64,000 bases of DNA from Hydractinia symbiolongicarpus (lineage: Eukaryota; Cnidaria; Hydrozoa; Anthoathecata; Hydractiniidae): assembly GCF_029227915.1 (NCBI RefSeq), contig NC_079879.1:5642001-5706000 (forward strand), read 5' to 3'. Below, piece after piece: positions 11,025 to 19,936 of the stretch. Under the pieces are notes generated by a model that was not told the origin of the DNA, did no database searches, and saw only the letters and a list, made by a program, of their open reading frames with translations. Position numbers and translations under genes: made by a program. How positions within the stretch are numbered: position 1 is the stretch's first letter; each line of letters opens with the position of its first letter.

Positions 11025-12002
11025 TGAATAATGAAAAAGGTGCACAAACGGATCTTAACAAGTAAAATTGTCTTGGATGAAAGTTTATCCGCAATCAAAC
11101 TTCATCCAACACGTTTTTTTCTTCTTTTTACGTGTTTTGTACTTGCGCAAACTGGTCCAGCATTTTATCCTAAAATTTAGCATGAATATTGGATGAAATA
11201 TTGGATCAGTTCTGTTCACAACATTTACAAAAAATGTCGTACCAATACACTTGGAGTAGTACCACTCAGTCCTAGTCTCAGTATTAGAAATGTCGGCGAC
11301 AAAAATTTTTTTTCATAGATTACAGAAGCCAGGCATTTATACACGTTTTATATGAATATAAGCAAATCTGAGCGGGCAGGTTTGCCTTGACAATTTTGTC
11401 ATTTTGTGTTTTACTGCAGAGGTTTTTCAAGTTTATAGAATATCATTTTACCTTTTGAAGTTAAAACATGCTTAACATATCGAATGACTGTCCTAATGAT
11501 TTCTTGATTTGGTAAAGAAGTAACTCTTATTTTTAAAAGTTTGGTGCAAATTTCCTCTTATTATAAAGATAAATAAATATATAAACATACCTGTCGCAAT
11601 CGATAGCAACTTACTGGACTGCAAAAATTTCTAACTATTTCGTTCCATCTAAGAGGAAACCACTTTAAATTTTGATTTCAATGTAACGAGGGTGGTATAA
11701 AATCTAACAACGATTCACAACTTTTAAAATGCGGTTAAAAAGAAATTAATTTAAATCAATAATATGAATTATATAAACAAACCTATTGGGTTCCTATAGC
11801 TACATACCAAACATGTAATAATTTATCAAGGAGGTTTTTTTTATCAATCCAGTAGTGAATAAACTCTTTTATATATACTATTTCACAACATAAAGAAATA
11901 CAACGAAAATCAGAAAAGGTTACAAAACTTGCCAATTGGAGATACAGTGCCGCTAGTTAGTGATCAAGCGATATACTTTAAATCACGTTATAGCCTGCTA
12001 TC
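11025..12002. other. repeat-derived spacer
   Basis: It contains TTCATCCAACACG-type fragments (11090-11180) shared with the Harbinger-related MITEs at 16.7-18.1 kb. Otherwise nothing was recognised. Confidence 0.4.
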
Positions 12003-12090
12003 ACCACCTCGTTCCCATGGCAATTTTTCGCTTTTTTGATATCCCAGCGAGATTGCCAAAAAGGGAAAAATGGGCCTGGGGACGAGGTTG
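12003..12090. mobile_element. ~88-bp MITE, CCTCGTCCCCAGG family
   Basis: The left end CACCTCGTTCCCATGG and right end CCTGGGGACGAGGTTG form an imperfect terminal inverted repeat. Relatives lie at 22142 (one end only) and 61819-61907. Confidence 0.7.
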
Positions 12091-12405
12091 ACTGCTAGCA
12101 CATAACCACAATATGCTAGCAGGTTTATTTCAATTTCGTGAACCAATCAATCTAGGTCAAGTGTATATTTAATCACTCAGAACATCTAAAAGTGAAAAGA
12201 ATCAGGGAAAAGAAATCTTTTTGATTATCGCCAGGATAATTATGTTACAGATTTTACCTCCCCCGTGTCTCTTTTTGTTTTGTTTTGTTTTGGTTGTTTT
12301 TTTTAATTTAATTAATAATGAAGTGATAACGTACACGCGAATCACAAAGGTATACAATTGAATTAAAAAATTGAATAAACATATACTAAGTTGGATGTTG
12401 CAGTC

Positions 12406-13265
12406 CTATGTTGCTTTTTGTTTGCTGATATCAGCAGCGAGAAAATCTTGAAATGTGAATAATTGTCGCGAAAAAGAAAATTTAAAAATGGCGGAAACAA
12501 AGGATGAAAACAAAAAATGTGCGAACACGGTAGTCTCGATGGCGACGGGTTTCTGCAAAGATTGACAGTTGTATCCAAAAATGTTTCCTTGCTTTTCTGC
12601 CTGGGTTAAATCTAATGATATATCAACTTTGAATAAAACATCAGATATACGATTTTCTGCGATTCGTCTGCTGTGTTTATCTAATTTTGTCAATTTTTCG
12701 TTTACATAAGTTGCACAGTTTAAAATCTTTTGAGCCAGTGGTTCTAAAGGAGAAACTGCTTTGAATGTGAGTGCATCTGCACATTTAGACAACAAGTCTA
12801 GCTTCTTTTTCCGATGGACTTTTTTTAAGTAAGTTTTTTTTAGTCTCCCCCTATTTCTCTGTTGCCTTCTCAGCTAAACATTTTCTTTTTAAAGTGTCTC
12901 TAGCACCGATAACTGGTATAAAAAAAAACAGTTTATCGTAATGGATCCGGTTGCTTTTGCATAACTCGTCCGTACTTTGACCGCCTTTTCTTTAGTCATC
13001 TTCCGTCCTAACCGTTCCTTTAAGCCGTTTATCTTCGTTTTTACGGAAGTATTCTTCGTTTTCAACTCTGTGGCAATCTTTCTGTACCCTATCTCCTTCA
13101 TGTCTTGTCTTAGATAATCAGGATGGTATATGTCCCATAAACAGGGTTTAGATTCTAGCATATCAATCAGCAGGATCAACTCGTCGTCGTTCCATTTTTT
13201 GGTTGCTTTTCTTCTACTTTTGAGTTCATTTTTTCTTTCTTTCTTAAAGCTGCCATTCTGTCCTC
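12406..13265 (-). pseudogene. MADF (Myb/SANT-like) protein, probable Harbinger accessory gene
   Basis: The frame from about 13265 reads KKWNDDELILLIDMLESK, PCLWDIYHPDYLR, IGYRKIATELK and VKTKINGLKERLGR. This is a MADF DNA-binding domain with its Trp/acidic start and tri-helical spacing. A second block at about 12828-12406 (KKKLDLLSKCADALTF, KLDKHSRRIAENRISDVLF) looks like the C-terminal region. No clean splice pair was found between them and the start is uncertain, so it may be decayed. PIF/Harbinger elements encode such a Myb/MADF-like partner that helps the transposase enter the nucleus and bind DNA; the nearby transposase fragments make that the likely origin. Confidence 0.55.
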
Positions 13266-13269
13266 CTCC

Positions 13270-14467
13270 TATGCCGACTGTTCAAGAAATTCTTACTACG
13301 GATTTTTGTTCCAGAAATGTTCCAGAAAAAAACATCCCATTGTCAAAAAAAATTTGTGTTGGATGTATGAAAAAATGTTCGATGAAATATTTAGAGTTCA
13401 AACTTTATCCAACAATATCCAAAACGATTTTTTTTCTTCTTTTTTTATTTTGTAGAAAAACTTAAAGCCTCTCAAATACATCCAACATGCGACATCTTCG
13501 ATGTTGGATGAAATGTTGAATGTATTATTTGCCCCAACCTCTACGTAAGGTTTTTTTCACATGTACGTAAGTCAGTTACGTAACTCACTTAATTTTACTT
13601 GTTTTTTAGTGCTGCTATGTTTTTAACATGGCAGCACTCAACAAATATCTCGTTTTACATACTGTTTCTGTTGCGTTGAGATGAATACGTCACGATCTTC
13701 AAAAAAAGCAAGTGAAGCATATCTTGAAAAAAGATCATGGGTTGGATCTACAAATCTTGATAGAACTCGCAGTGTTGTCTTTGTCTTAACGTTTCTTTCT
13801 GCAACACAAAGCTCTTCCTCGTTATGCAAAGACAATTTTTTTATATCTTGCTTTCGTGTTAATTGAAGTTCTTAAATTGCAGACCTTTAAAAATAGAATC
13901 AGAGCACTCTTTTTCTTCTTTGTCATTTTTTGGCTTATGTGCAGTTTCCTACGAACAAAAGTTTTTGTTCGTAAGAAAATCTACCTAAGCACTTACTAAA
14001 CTCCGTAGAGGTTGATGTACATCCTGATAAAAATGTCACAGTACGTAAATATTTTACGTAACGTAAGAGAATAAATGAACACCAGTCATTCCGTACGTAC
14101 ATGTGAATGCGGCAGTATGAGTAGTATCACAATTAGCCAGAAACCCGTTGCTGAAGCGCCTAGTTAAACCCGCGTTTCGGTCGCCGTATGTATTGTTGTA
14201 TCGATAGTCAATCTGCAGATATAATGCGGATAATACATTCTGGTCAACCTATTATAAAACTAGCAACAATATTGACGATCATCATCTACCTGTAAGCAAA
14301 TTGATCTGTCGAATAATTTTAGATATTCATTTGGAAAGCACTCTATTGTTTTGAATAACTTCAAAGGAGTATAAAGAAGGGAAAAACTTGTATTATAAAT
14401 TTAATATCAAACATTCTGTGCTAATTCGTCGAAATATTCTATCTTAAAATGGATGATAAAACAGATA
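13270..14467. other. spacer rich in nested short inverted repeats
   Basis: TCCAACATT-type repeats occur at 13340-13530. A hairpin lies at 13608-13638 (AGTGCTGC..ATG against CAT.GCAGCACT). ACGAACAAAA/TTTTTGTTCGT forms another at 13951-13973. TACGTAA motifs recur at 13540-13580 and 14040-14070. These look like overlapping MITE remains. No gene was recognised. Confidence 0.45.
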
Positions 14468-14690
14468 CCTTAAGGGAACTTATTTTGGCGGGAACTAATT
14501 TTGGCGGACGAAGGAAATCTAAAAAAAATTTAATTTTGGCGGGAACTAATTTTGGCGGATCAACGAAATTTTTAATTTTGGCGGGAACTTATTTTGGCGG
14601 GTGGCGGTTTTTTTTAATTTTGGCGGGAACTTATTTTGGCGGGTCAGCGGATTTTTTAATTTTGGCGGGAACTAATTTTGGCGAGTGAAG
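14468..14690 (+). repeat. left subterminal repeat array (TTTTGGCGGGAACT)
   Basis: Five units of TTTTGGCGGGAACT followed by A/T-ATTTTGGCGG recur every 45-50 bases. They probably serve as transposase-binding sites. The same core also matches GGCGGGAA, the E2F-type site. Confidence 0.85.
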
Positions 14691-14781
14691 GATTTTTTCA
14701 AATTTCAACGAAAATTTTCTTTGGTAAAGATGTAGAAATAAGCATTACAAAGCAAAGAATTTTAAAACAAATACTAAAAAT

Positions 14782-15283
14782 CTACTCTTCTTCATCGTCT
14801 ATGATAATGTCAAATGCATTCCGACTAAAGTCTATGTCATCCTCGTCACGCGTGTACTCCTCTTTTTTTCTTCCGCACCACCATGAATCGCAACATATTT
14901 TCCGATATCAAATCTTTCTTTTTCTGACCAACGGTTGTATGATTTTTTGCCACTGGATTTAACATTTTCAGTCGCGTCTGTAACAGCTTCGTAGTCTAAC
15001 GAACCAAGGGATGATTCTTGCTGGAAGTCAGTTGGTTGTGGGCCTAAAATGAATAAAACGAACCACTATGTAATTGCGAATTTTGACCAAAAATTAAAAA
15101 TTTTCAAACAAAGAAAGAAACTTCTTCGCAGGTAGGTATAACAAAAAAAAACATCAAAGAGAAATACTTACTTTGTTCCCTAGAACTGTTTGAAGGTGTT
15201 TCGTCTGAAGTTTTTTCCTTTTCAGCGGCCCTTTGTTGAGCTTCTTTCTCTTGTAATTTAGCTAACTTCCTGATGTAAGACAT
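14782..15283 (-). pseudogene. DDE-type transposase gene reduced to N- and C-terminal ends
   Basis: Exon 1 (15283-15172) begins MSYIRKLAKLQEKEAQQRA and ends at a GTAAGT donor. Exon 2 starts at 15043 after TTTTAG and keeps phase: SPQPTDFQQESSLGSLDYEA, then YNRWSEKERFDIGKYVA, an HTH-like start resembling transposases I know from cnidarian and sponge genomes. After HGGAEE the frame breaks in a poly-A run near 14862-14880, and another frame continues RKKEEYTRDEDDIDFSR to an acidic C-terminus, DIIIDDEEE, stop at 14782. The whole catalytic core is missing. The deletion probably joined the two ends of a once larger gene. Family assignment is from memory and moderate. Confidence 0.6.
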
Positions 15284-15385
15284 TTTGAAAGCCGGGAGAT
15301 AAAAAAGGAAACGTAAGTTATCTGTATCCTGTATATTTACTCGAACATAAACATTCCATTCACTTGGCCTATATTTACACTAAAA

Positions 15386-15560
15386 ATCGAACAAAAACAT
15401 TCTTTTTTTCTTGGCTAAGGCCCGTTTAGACTACCCAATCGAACAAAAACATTCTTTTTTTCTTCGCTAAGGCCCGTTTAGACTAACCAATCGAACAAAA
15501 ACATTCTATTTAATTGGGAAAGTTCGGTCTACACTGACAAATAGAACAAAAACGTTCTAT
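15386..15560 (+). promoter_or_regulatory. tandem repeats in the divergent promoter region
   Basis: Four starts of TCGAACAAAAACATTCT-like sequence (near 15387, 15438, 15490, 15541) lie about 52 bases apart, with GGCTAAGGCCCGTTTAGACT between them. The array sits between the two divergent genes of the transposon, so a shared regulatory role is inferred. Confidence 0.6.
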
Positions 15561-15638
15561 TTTCATGCTAGGCAATTAAAAAATCGATCGATTGACATTT
15601 TTGTTTTTCATCAGAGCTAGAAAAGAAAAGACGTCCAT

Positions 15639-16289
15639 ATGGCTTACAACAAGACGTTCGAGTTTACAGCTGCTGTCAGAGGATTCCATTATTATAAAAC
15701 TTATTGGAAACCTGAGGAAAATCAATCACTGGACTGCTTTCATGAGAACAACAATGTTTTCGATAGATTTGCAATCAAAGTTTGTGAATTCGGAAATGAC
15801 AAACCAGTTGGCCATTTACCCAAAGAAATCTCAAGGGTTACAAAATTTCTTCTGGACAGAGGAGCGTCTATGAAATCCACGTTGACAAGTGTACACTATC
15901 GAAGATCACCTCTCGTTCAAGGAGGCTTGGAGATCCCCTGTAAAATAACTGTTACTTTACCAGGGACAGTAAACAATCTTTTGGTTCTTGCAAGATACCA
16001 ACAACTTGTAGAAGCCTTGTATACAGAGCCGAAAGAGGAATTGATTCTTGGTTCGTTCTTACATATTGCAGTTATTTTAGATGTCGTGGTTCCAACCGAA
16101 GAGAGACCAAAGCGTAAAAAAAATACAGCCAAAAGCCAAAGCAAAGAGACGAAAAAGCAAAAAGATATTCGAAACTTTTTTGGAAACACCTCAGCTGCAC
16201 CAGCCCCAAAAAGGCAAAAAGTTAACAACAAACCTAAAAAGTCGTCACCATCGTCAAGCAAGGACTTAGAAATCATAAATATTGATTAA
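15639..16289 (+). CDS. HIRAN-domain protein with PIP box and SIM-like tail, transposon-encoded
   Basis: 216 residues, intact. Residues 7-110 form a HIRAN domain (FTAAVRGFHYYKTYW, HENNNVFDRFAIKV, KPVGHLPKEISRVTKFLLD), the fold that in HLTF/Rad5 binds free 3' ends of single-stranded DNA at stalled forks. There is no helicase or nuclease domain. A basic segment follows (RPKRKK 157-161), then QKDIRNFF at 174-181, an exact match to the PCNA-interaction consensus QxxIxxFF. The protein ends in a Ser-rich stretch and DLEIINID (209-216), which fits a SUMO-interaction motif (hydrophobic I-I-N-I beside acids and serines). It lies head-to-head with the deleted transposase gene inside one TIR element. I infer an accessory DNA-end/replisome protein; the PIP and SIM calls are motif matches only. 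Confidence 0.85.
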   Translation: MAYNKTFEFTAAVRGFHYYKTYWKPEENQSLDCFHENNNVFDRFAIKVCEFGNDKPVGHLPKEISRVTKFLLDRGASMKSTLTSVHYRRSPLVQGGLEIPCKITVTLPGTVNNLLVLARYQQLVEALYTEPKEELILGSFLHIAVILDVVVPTEERPKRKKNTAKSQSKETKKQKDIRNFFGNTSAAPAPKRQKVNNKPKKSSPSSSKDLEIINID

Positions 16290-16394
16290 AAATTATCTTG
16301 TATTAGAGGTTTATTATGACATAATATTTCTAGCGCAAAGGTATATTTCTAAAAGATATAAAAAATTGAAAAAAAGTTGATTTTTGTCGATTTT

Positions 16395-16563
16395 TTAAGG
16401 GGAACTTATTTTGGCGGATCAACGAAATTTTTAATTTTGGCGGGAACTAATTTTGGCGGGTGAGTAAAATATTTAATTTTGGCGGGAACTAATTTTGGCG
16501 GATTTTGCCCCAATCCGCCAAATCCGCCAAAATTAGTTCCCGCCAAAATAAGTTCCCTTAAGG
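16395..16563 (+). repeat. right subterminal repeats and 29-bp terminal hairpin
   Basis: Two more direct TTTTGGCGGGAACT units are followed by an inverted one. Segments 16476-16504 and 16521-16549 are perfect reverse complements over 29 bases with a 16-base loop, so the right end can fold into a strong hairpin. Confidence 0.85.
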
Positions 16564-16761
16564 TATTGATTTCCTGTGAAAACAGATAAAGGAATTATTT
16601 AGTCTCGCTTTGATGATATTCAACTCAGCTGCGCCTTGTCGAATATCACAAGCTCGACTGAATAATTTTCCATATTCGAATCTACCTCATCTAATAGCAG
16701 CTGCAAAATATTTTTTGCTAATTTCGAATGTTGAAAATTCGAATTTTGCATTGAAAGCTAG

Positions 16762-16893
16762 GCGCAAACTGATCCAACATTTCATCCAACATGCCCAATT
16801 TTACATATTGAATGAAATTTGATCACGATCAAACTTTTCATCCAGCATTTATTGCTCATCCAACACGATTTTACTTGTTGGATCCGTTTGCGC
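16762..16893. mobile_element. 132-bp MITE, Harbinger-related
   Basis: The ends GCGCAAACTGATCCAAC and GTTGGATCCGTTTGCGC are inverted with one mismatch. The interior carries TCATCCAAC motifs shared with neighbouring repeats. Confidence 0.65.
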
Positions 16894-17149
16894 ACTCTTT
16901 CATTCAACATTCGAATATGATTACGTAATTATTAGTTTTCGAGCGTCTTTTCAGATTCGCATCATCGCAAATTTATTTTTCACTTTCAAAACATTCACAA
17001 CAGACTTTGAAAAACAAACATTTTTTTGCACGGAAAAACAAAATAGGAAGCGAAGACAAGCAAGCAGAATTCCAAGTCAAAAGCAACGCCGAAACATGTG
17101 TTTGAAACCAAAACTATTTTTGACCATTAGTTCTTTGATTATGCTTTGC

Positions 17150-17213
17150 TTTTTTGATGCTTTTCGTCATCAGAGTCAAATAGCTCTGAGAGCAATATCA
17201 GTAGCATCATGTC
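17150..17213 (-). pseudogene. second Harbinger transposase N-terminal fragment, inverted
   Basis: The minus strand reads MMLLILLSELFDSDDEKHQK, then stops. It is clearly the same sequence as 10738-10800 on the plus strand (TMLPILLSELIDSDNEK). This suggests two copies, or the two halves of an inverted element, flanking the 14.5-16.6 kb transposon. Confidence 0.6.
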
Positions 17214-17630
17214 AAAATCATGTTTAAAATTGAAAATTGAAATCAACTAGGGGAAAGACAAGGAGCTGGGTAAAATGAAGAAAAGGGATATTTTAGGAAT
17301 ATAATTTAAGAACTCAGGATGTTTCCTACTCTGCAGATTTGTTTACAAAATGTTCAATAAAAAACGTTCGATTGTCTTCGAAAATTCGAAAATTACAAAA
17401 CGCACTGAGAAAATTATGAAATGTTGGATGAAATTTAACTTTATCCAACATAAAAGTGTGTTGGATGAGGGAGAAAATGTGGGATAAGTTTAAACGATGT
17501 CCAGCTTTATCCAACCCGATTTTTTTCTTGTTTTTTTATTTTTTAAAAAATATAAGTCAACCCAAATGAATCCAACATTTCATCCAACATGTAAAATGTG
17601 GCACGTTGGATGCATTTGAACCCACCTTAA

Positions 17631-18060
17631 AGGCAGAGGCAAACCAGTCCAGCATTTCATCCAACACGCTTCTCCCATGTTAGGTAAGATTTTAGGTTTG
17701 TGGGGCAAAAAATATTTTTTGTCTTCCTTATTTTTCTTGTAACTGGCCTCTTTTCCTTCTTTTGAACTTTTCTTCGATATAACAACCTTCAACATTCCGT
17801 TAATAAATTCAAATGTTTTCGAACGACGTTTCGAACATTTAAACGTTCGAAATTCACAGAGTTTGTAGATGCTGGACATAACATACCACCAAACCTACCC
17901 AACATGAAAAATGACGTATTCCAAAGACTTTCTTTGATCTTGCCGAAATTGTTAAATAAAATGTTTTGACAGCGATCAAGCTTCATCCAACATCATCCAA
18001 CACAATTTTTTCCTTTTTTTAAAAAAATGCGCAAAAACCAACACTGGTTTGCCTCGGCCT
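17631..18060. mobile_element. 430-bp Harbinger-type MITE with TAA target duplication
   Basis: The left end AGGCAGAGGCAAACCAGT and right end ACTGGTTTGCCTCGGCCT are inverted with one mismatch. TAA is duplicated at 17628-17630 and 18061-18063, the TWA target of PIF/Harbinger elements. The interior minus strand retains KRRSKTFEF, like KRRSKPY at about 11010, so it derives from the local Harbinger family. Confidence 0.82.
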
Positions 18061-18063
18061 TAA

Positions 18064-18490
18064 TGAGCAACTGATATAACATTTGAGAAGCAGTGCAGGC
18101 CAGCGTGAATAGGCCATTTTTAATATTCTGAATCCGGCTAGCTATCTATTATATTTCAACATGTTGACCTAGACCTTGAAGACAAGCCTACAGACATCAG
18201 ATTTATTTATAACATATTATAAAAGTTTAAGTGTAAAAAACACATAAAATACATACATCGGATTGCTCATGACAATAAAACATTATACAGTGACCTTGTT
18301 CCAAGGGCATTTTGCCTTGTTGATAGCGGCGAAGAGATCACTGAAATAAACTACAATAAACCCAACAATCAAACGGTTTACGATAAAAACATTTGCGGAT
18401 TTTTTTGCGATACGATAAAACGGTATCATAATAAATGTTAATTTGTTTGACGATAGAAAAAGGTGATTTGAAATTAATTTTTTTCTGATG
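18064..18490. other. 3' flank of the SGNH gene
   Basis: No gene was seen. TTTATT at 18202-18207 could be the minus-strand polyadenylation signal of the hydrolase gene. Confidence 0.35.
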
Positions 18491-19936
18491 TTATCCCAAC
18501 ATAATTGAAGATAAGAAAAATCCATTCTTGAGTGATCTTATAACTAGATCGTGCTTTCCAGGCTGTACACGTGTGGCTACTGCGGCTACAATGCTTCCAT
18601 AAGCATATTTCTCCGTCTCGATGACACGACTGTATTTACTATCCAAAAAGAATACCGCACCACCAAAGTTGGAATATGAACCAATTAAAATCATCCAATC
18701 TTTCAACGAGCTTTCCACGTGGTTCGGTACGTTTATTTGTAAATGCAACTCTACGTTGGGGTTTTTAGTTCTTAGTCCTTCAGTCTTGTCCTTACGTACC
18801 AAGAAACCGTGAGCGGTAGAAATGACGAAACCATCGTTACGAATTACGCGTAACATTTTTTTACGATTATGAGGCATTTGACCACTACTGGGTAAATTAA
18901 ACGTGAAACAAATTGAGTCTTCAGCAACAAGTTGTGTTTTAATAAAAACTGGTTTCGGTATCGGTTCAACGGTTATTTCAAGTAAATTTAAATCTGTTGA
19001 ATCGGTAAACTTTTCTGACGTTGTAAGAATTATATCATCGATAACACGCAAAAACATTTTACGAAACAAATGAATCAATAGATACCCCATTTGCGCATGG
19101 CCAAGAACACTAGGATGGGATGAGTCTCGAGCGAAAAGCTTTTTAAAACTCAACCTCTCGGTTGCAACGAGTCTTCTACAAACTAGCTGTCTCCAGCTAA
19201 CAGAGGGGAGTTTATAATACATCGATAAATAATTTGCTCCGTCTGATTCCAAGTTATTACACTCCAATTCTTTCTTATAATCCTTTCCGCGAAAAAAATG
19301 AGCGTATATTACACCTGGTTGTTTTTCTAATCGCAAAATACTTCGTGTTAACAATTCTAGAGGTAAAGTTGGTGGAACGTCTCGGTTGTCAAATCGGTGG
19401 TAATCATTGGCAGACAATTCCCATATCACTAAATCTGTTTCATTTCCTTGAACATAATTTTCTAAACAATACGAGTAAAAATCACTTCCAATTGCACCAA
19501 TTGCAATATTTCGCATCAACATCTTTGAACCAGTAATTGGAAACACAACGTCGTTCCAGAATTTTTTCAACGCGTAAAAAAATATTTTATCTTCGTTATT
19601 ATCCTTATATAATGTCGCCCCAGCAGATATCGAACCCCCTAGCACAGCTACTGTTATGTTTTCGCCATTCACAGCACGATAAAATACGTTCTTGATACGA
19701 TTAGCTAACTGGTGCGGGCTATGCACTGAACGGTTAACAGCGGCGTAGTGAATTCCTAACTCAGGTAAGGACCTATAAAGATCTTTATACAACCATTCAT
19801 GCATTGCATTGTTAACCAACTTGTCTTTTAATTTATACAATGTGTTTATAGAAGAACAACCGAAGAATGGCAAGAACAACAAAAGAAGCAGGGGGTATCG
19901 TTCTTCTCCCTTCATAATGGTGCAAACATATTCCAA
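18491..19936 (-). CDS. SGNH/GDSL-family hydrolase, secreted or membrane-anchored
   Basis: 481 residues in one exon. The start may instead be Met8, which puts the hydrophobic segment YPLLLLLFLPFF at the N-terminus as a signal peptide or anchor. SGNH blocks are present: VLGGSISAG with nucleophile Ser102, a Gly in AIGAIGSD near 150, VIWELSANDY with Asn177, and DSSHPS with Asp271 and His274. Such enzymes hydrolyse or transfer ester groups, often acetyl groups on glycans; the substrate cannot be told. The C-terminal ~180 residues (from about VEPIPKPVF) look like a beta-rich domain I cannot name. All catalytic positions are intact. The family has many copies in cnidarians. Confidence 0.85.
   Translation of the reverse strand: MEYVCTIMKGEERYPLLLLLFLPFFGCSSINTLYKLKDKLVNNAMHEWLYKDLYRSLPELGIHYAAVNRSVHSPHQLANRIKNVFYRAVNGENITVAVLGGSISAGATLYKDNNEDKIFFYALKKFWNDVVFPITGSKMLMRNIAIGAIGSDFYSYCLENYVQGNETDLVIWELSANDYHRFDNRDVPPTLPLELLTRSILRLEKQPGVIYAHFFRGKDYKKELECNNLESDGANYLSMYYKLPSVSWRQLVCRRLVATERLSFKKLFARDSSHPSVLGHAQMGYLLIHLFRKMFLRVIDDIILTTSEKFTDSTDLNLLEITVEPIPKPVFIKTQLVAEDSICFTFNLPSSGQMPHNRKKMLRVIRNDGFVISTAHGFLVRKDKTEGLRTKNPNVELHLQINVPNHVESSLKDWMILIGSYSNFGGAVFFLDSKYSRVIETEKYAYGSIVAAVATRVQPGKHDLVIRSLKNGFFLSSIMLG

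Larger units (their letters stand above)
14468..16563. mobile_element. 2.1-kb DNA transposon with TIRs, HIRAN gene and deleted DDE gene
   Basis: The left end CCTTAAGGGAACTTATTTTG is repeated in inverse at the right end, and the inverted match runs on through GGCGGGAACTAATTTTGGCGGA on each side. TA (14466-14467 and 16564-16565) flanks both ends; TTAA inside the ends is an alternative target reading. Two divergent genes share a central promoter region with tandem repeats: an intact HIRAN gene to the right (+) and a truncated transposase-type gene to the left (-). Subterminal repeats are dense. The element interrupts Harbinger-derived sequence. It is non-autonomous as it stands. Confidence 0.85.

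Noticed and set aside
12406-12795. 129-residue frame as an independent gene
   Set aside because: Better read as the C-terminal part of the MADF protein on the same strand; the end after KVDISL looks like low-conservation tail.
14449-14688. 79-residue open frame of repeated LILAGTNFGG units
   Set aside because: It is the chance translation of the subterminal DNA repeats of the transposon; the same repeats occur on the right side in other frames and in reverse.
15917-16276. 119-residue minus-strand frame under the HIRAN gene
   Set aside because: Antisense to the HIRAN coding sequence with low-complexity composition; no independent support.
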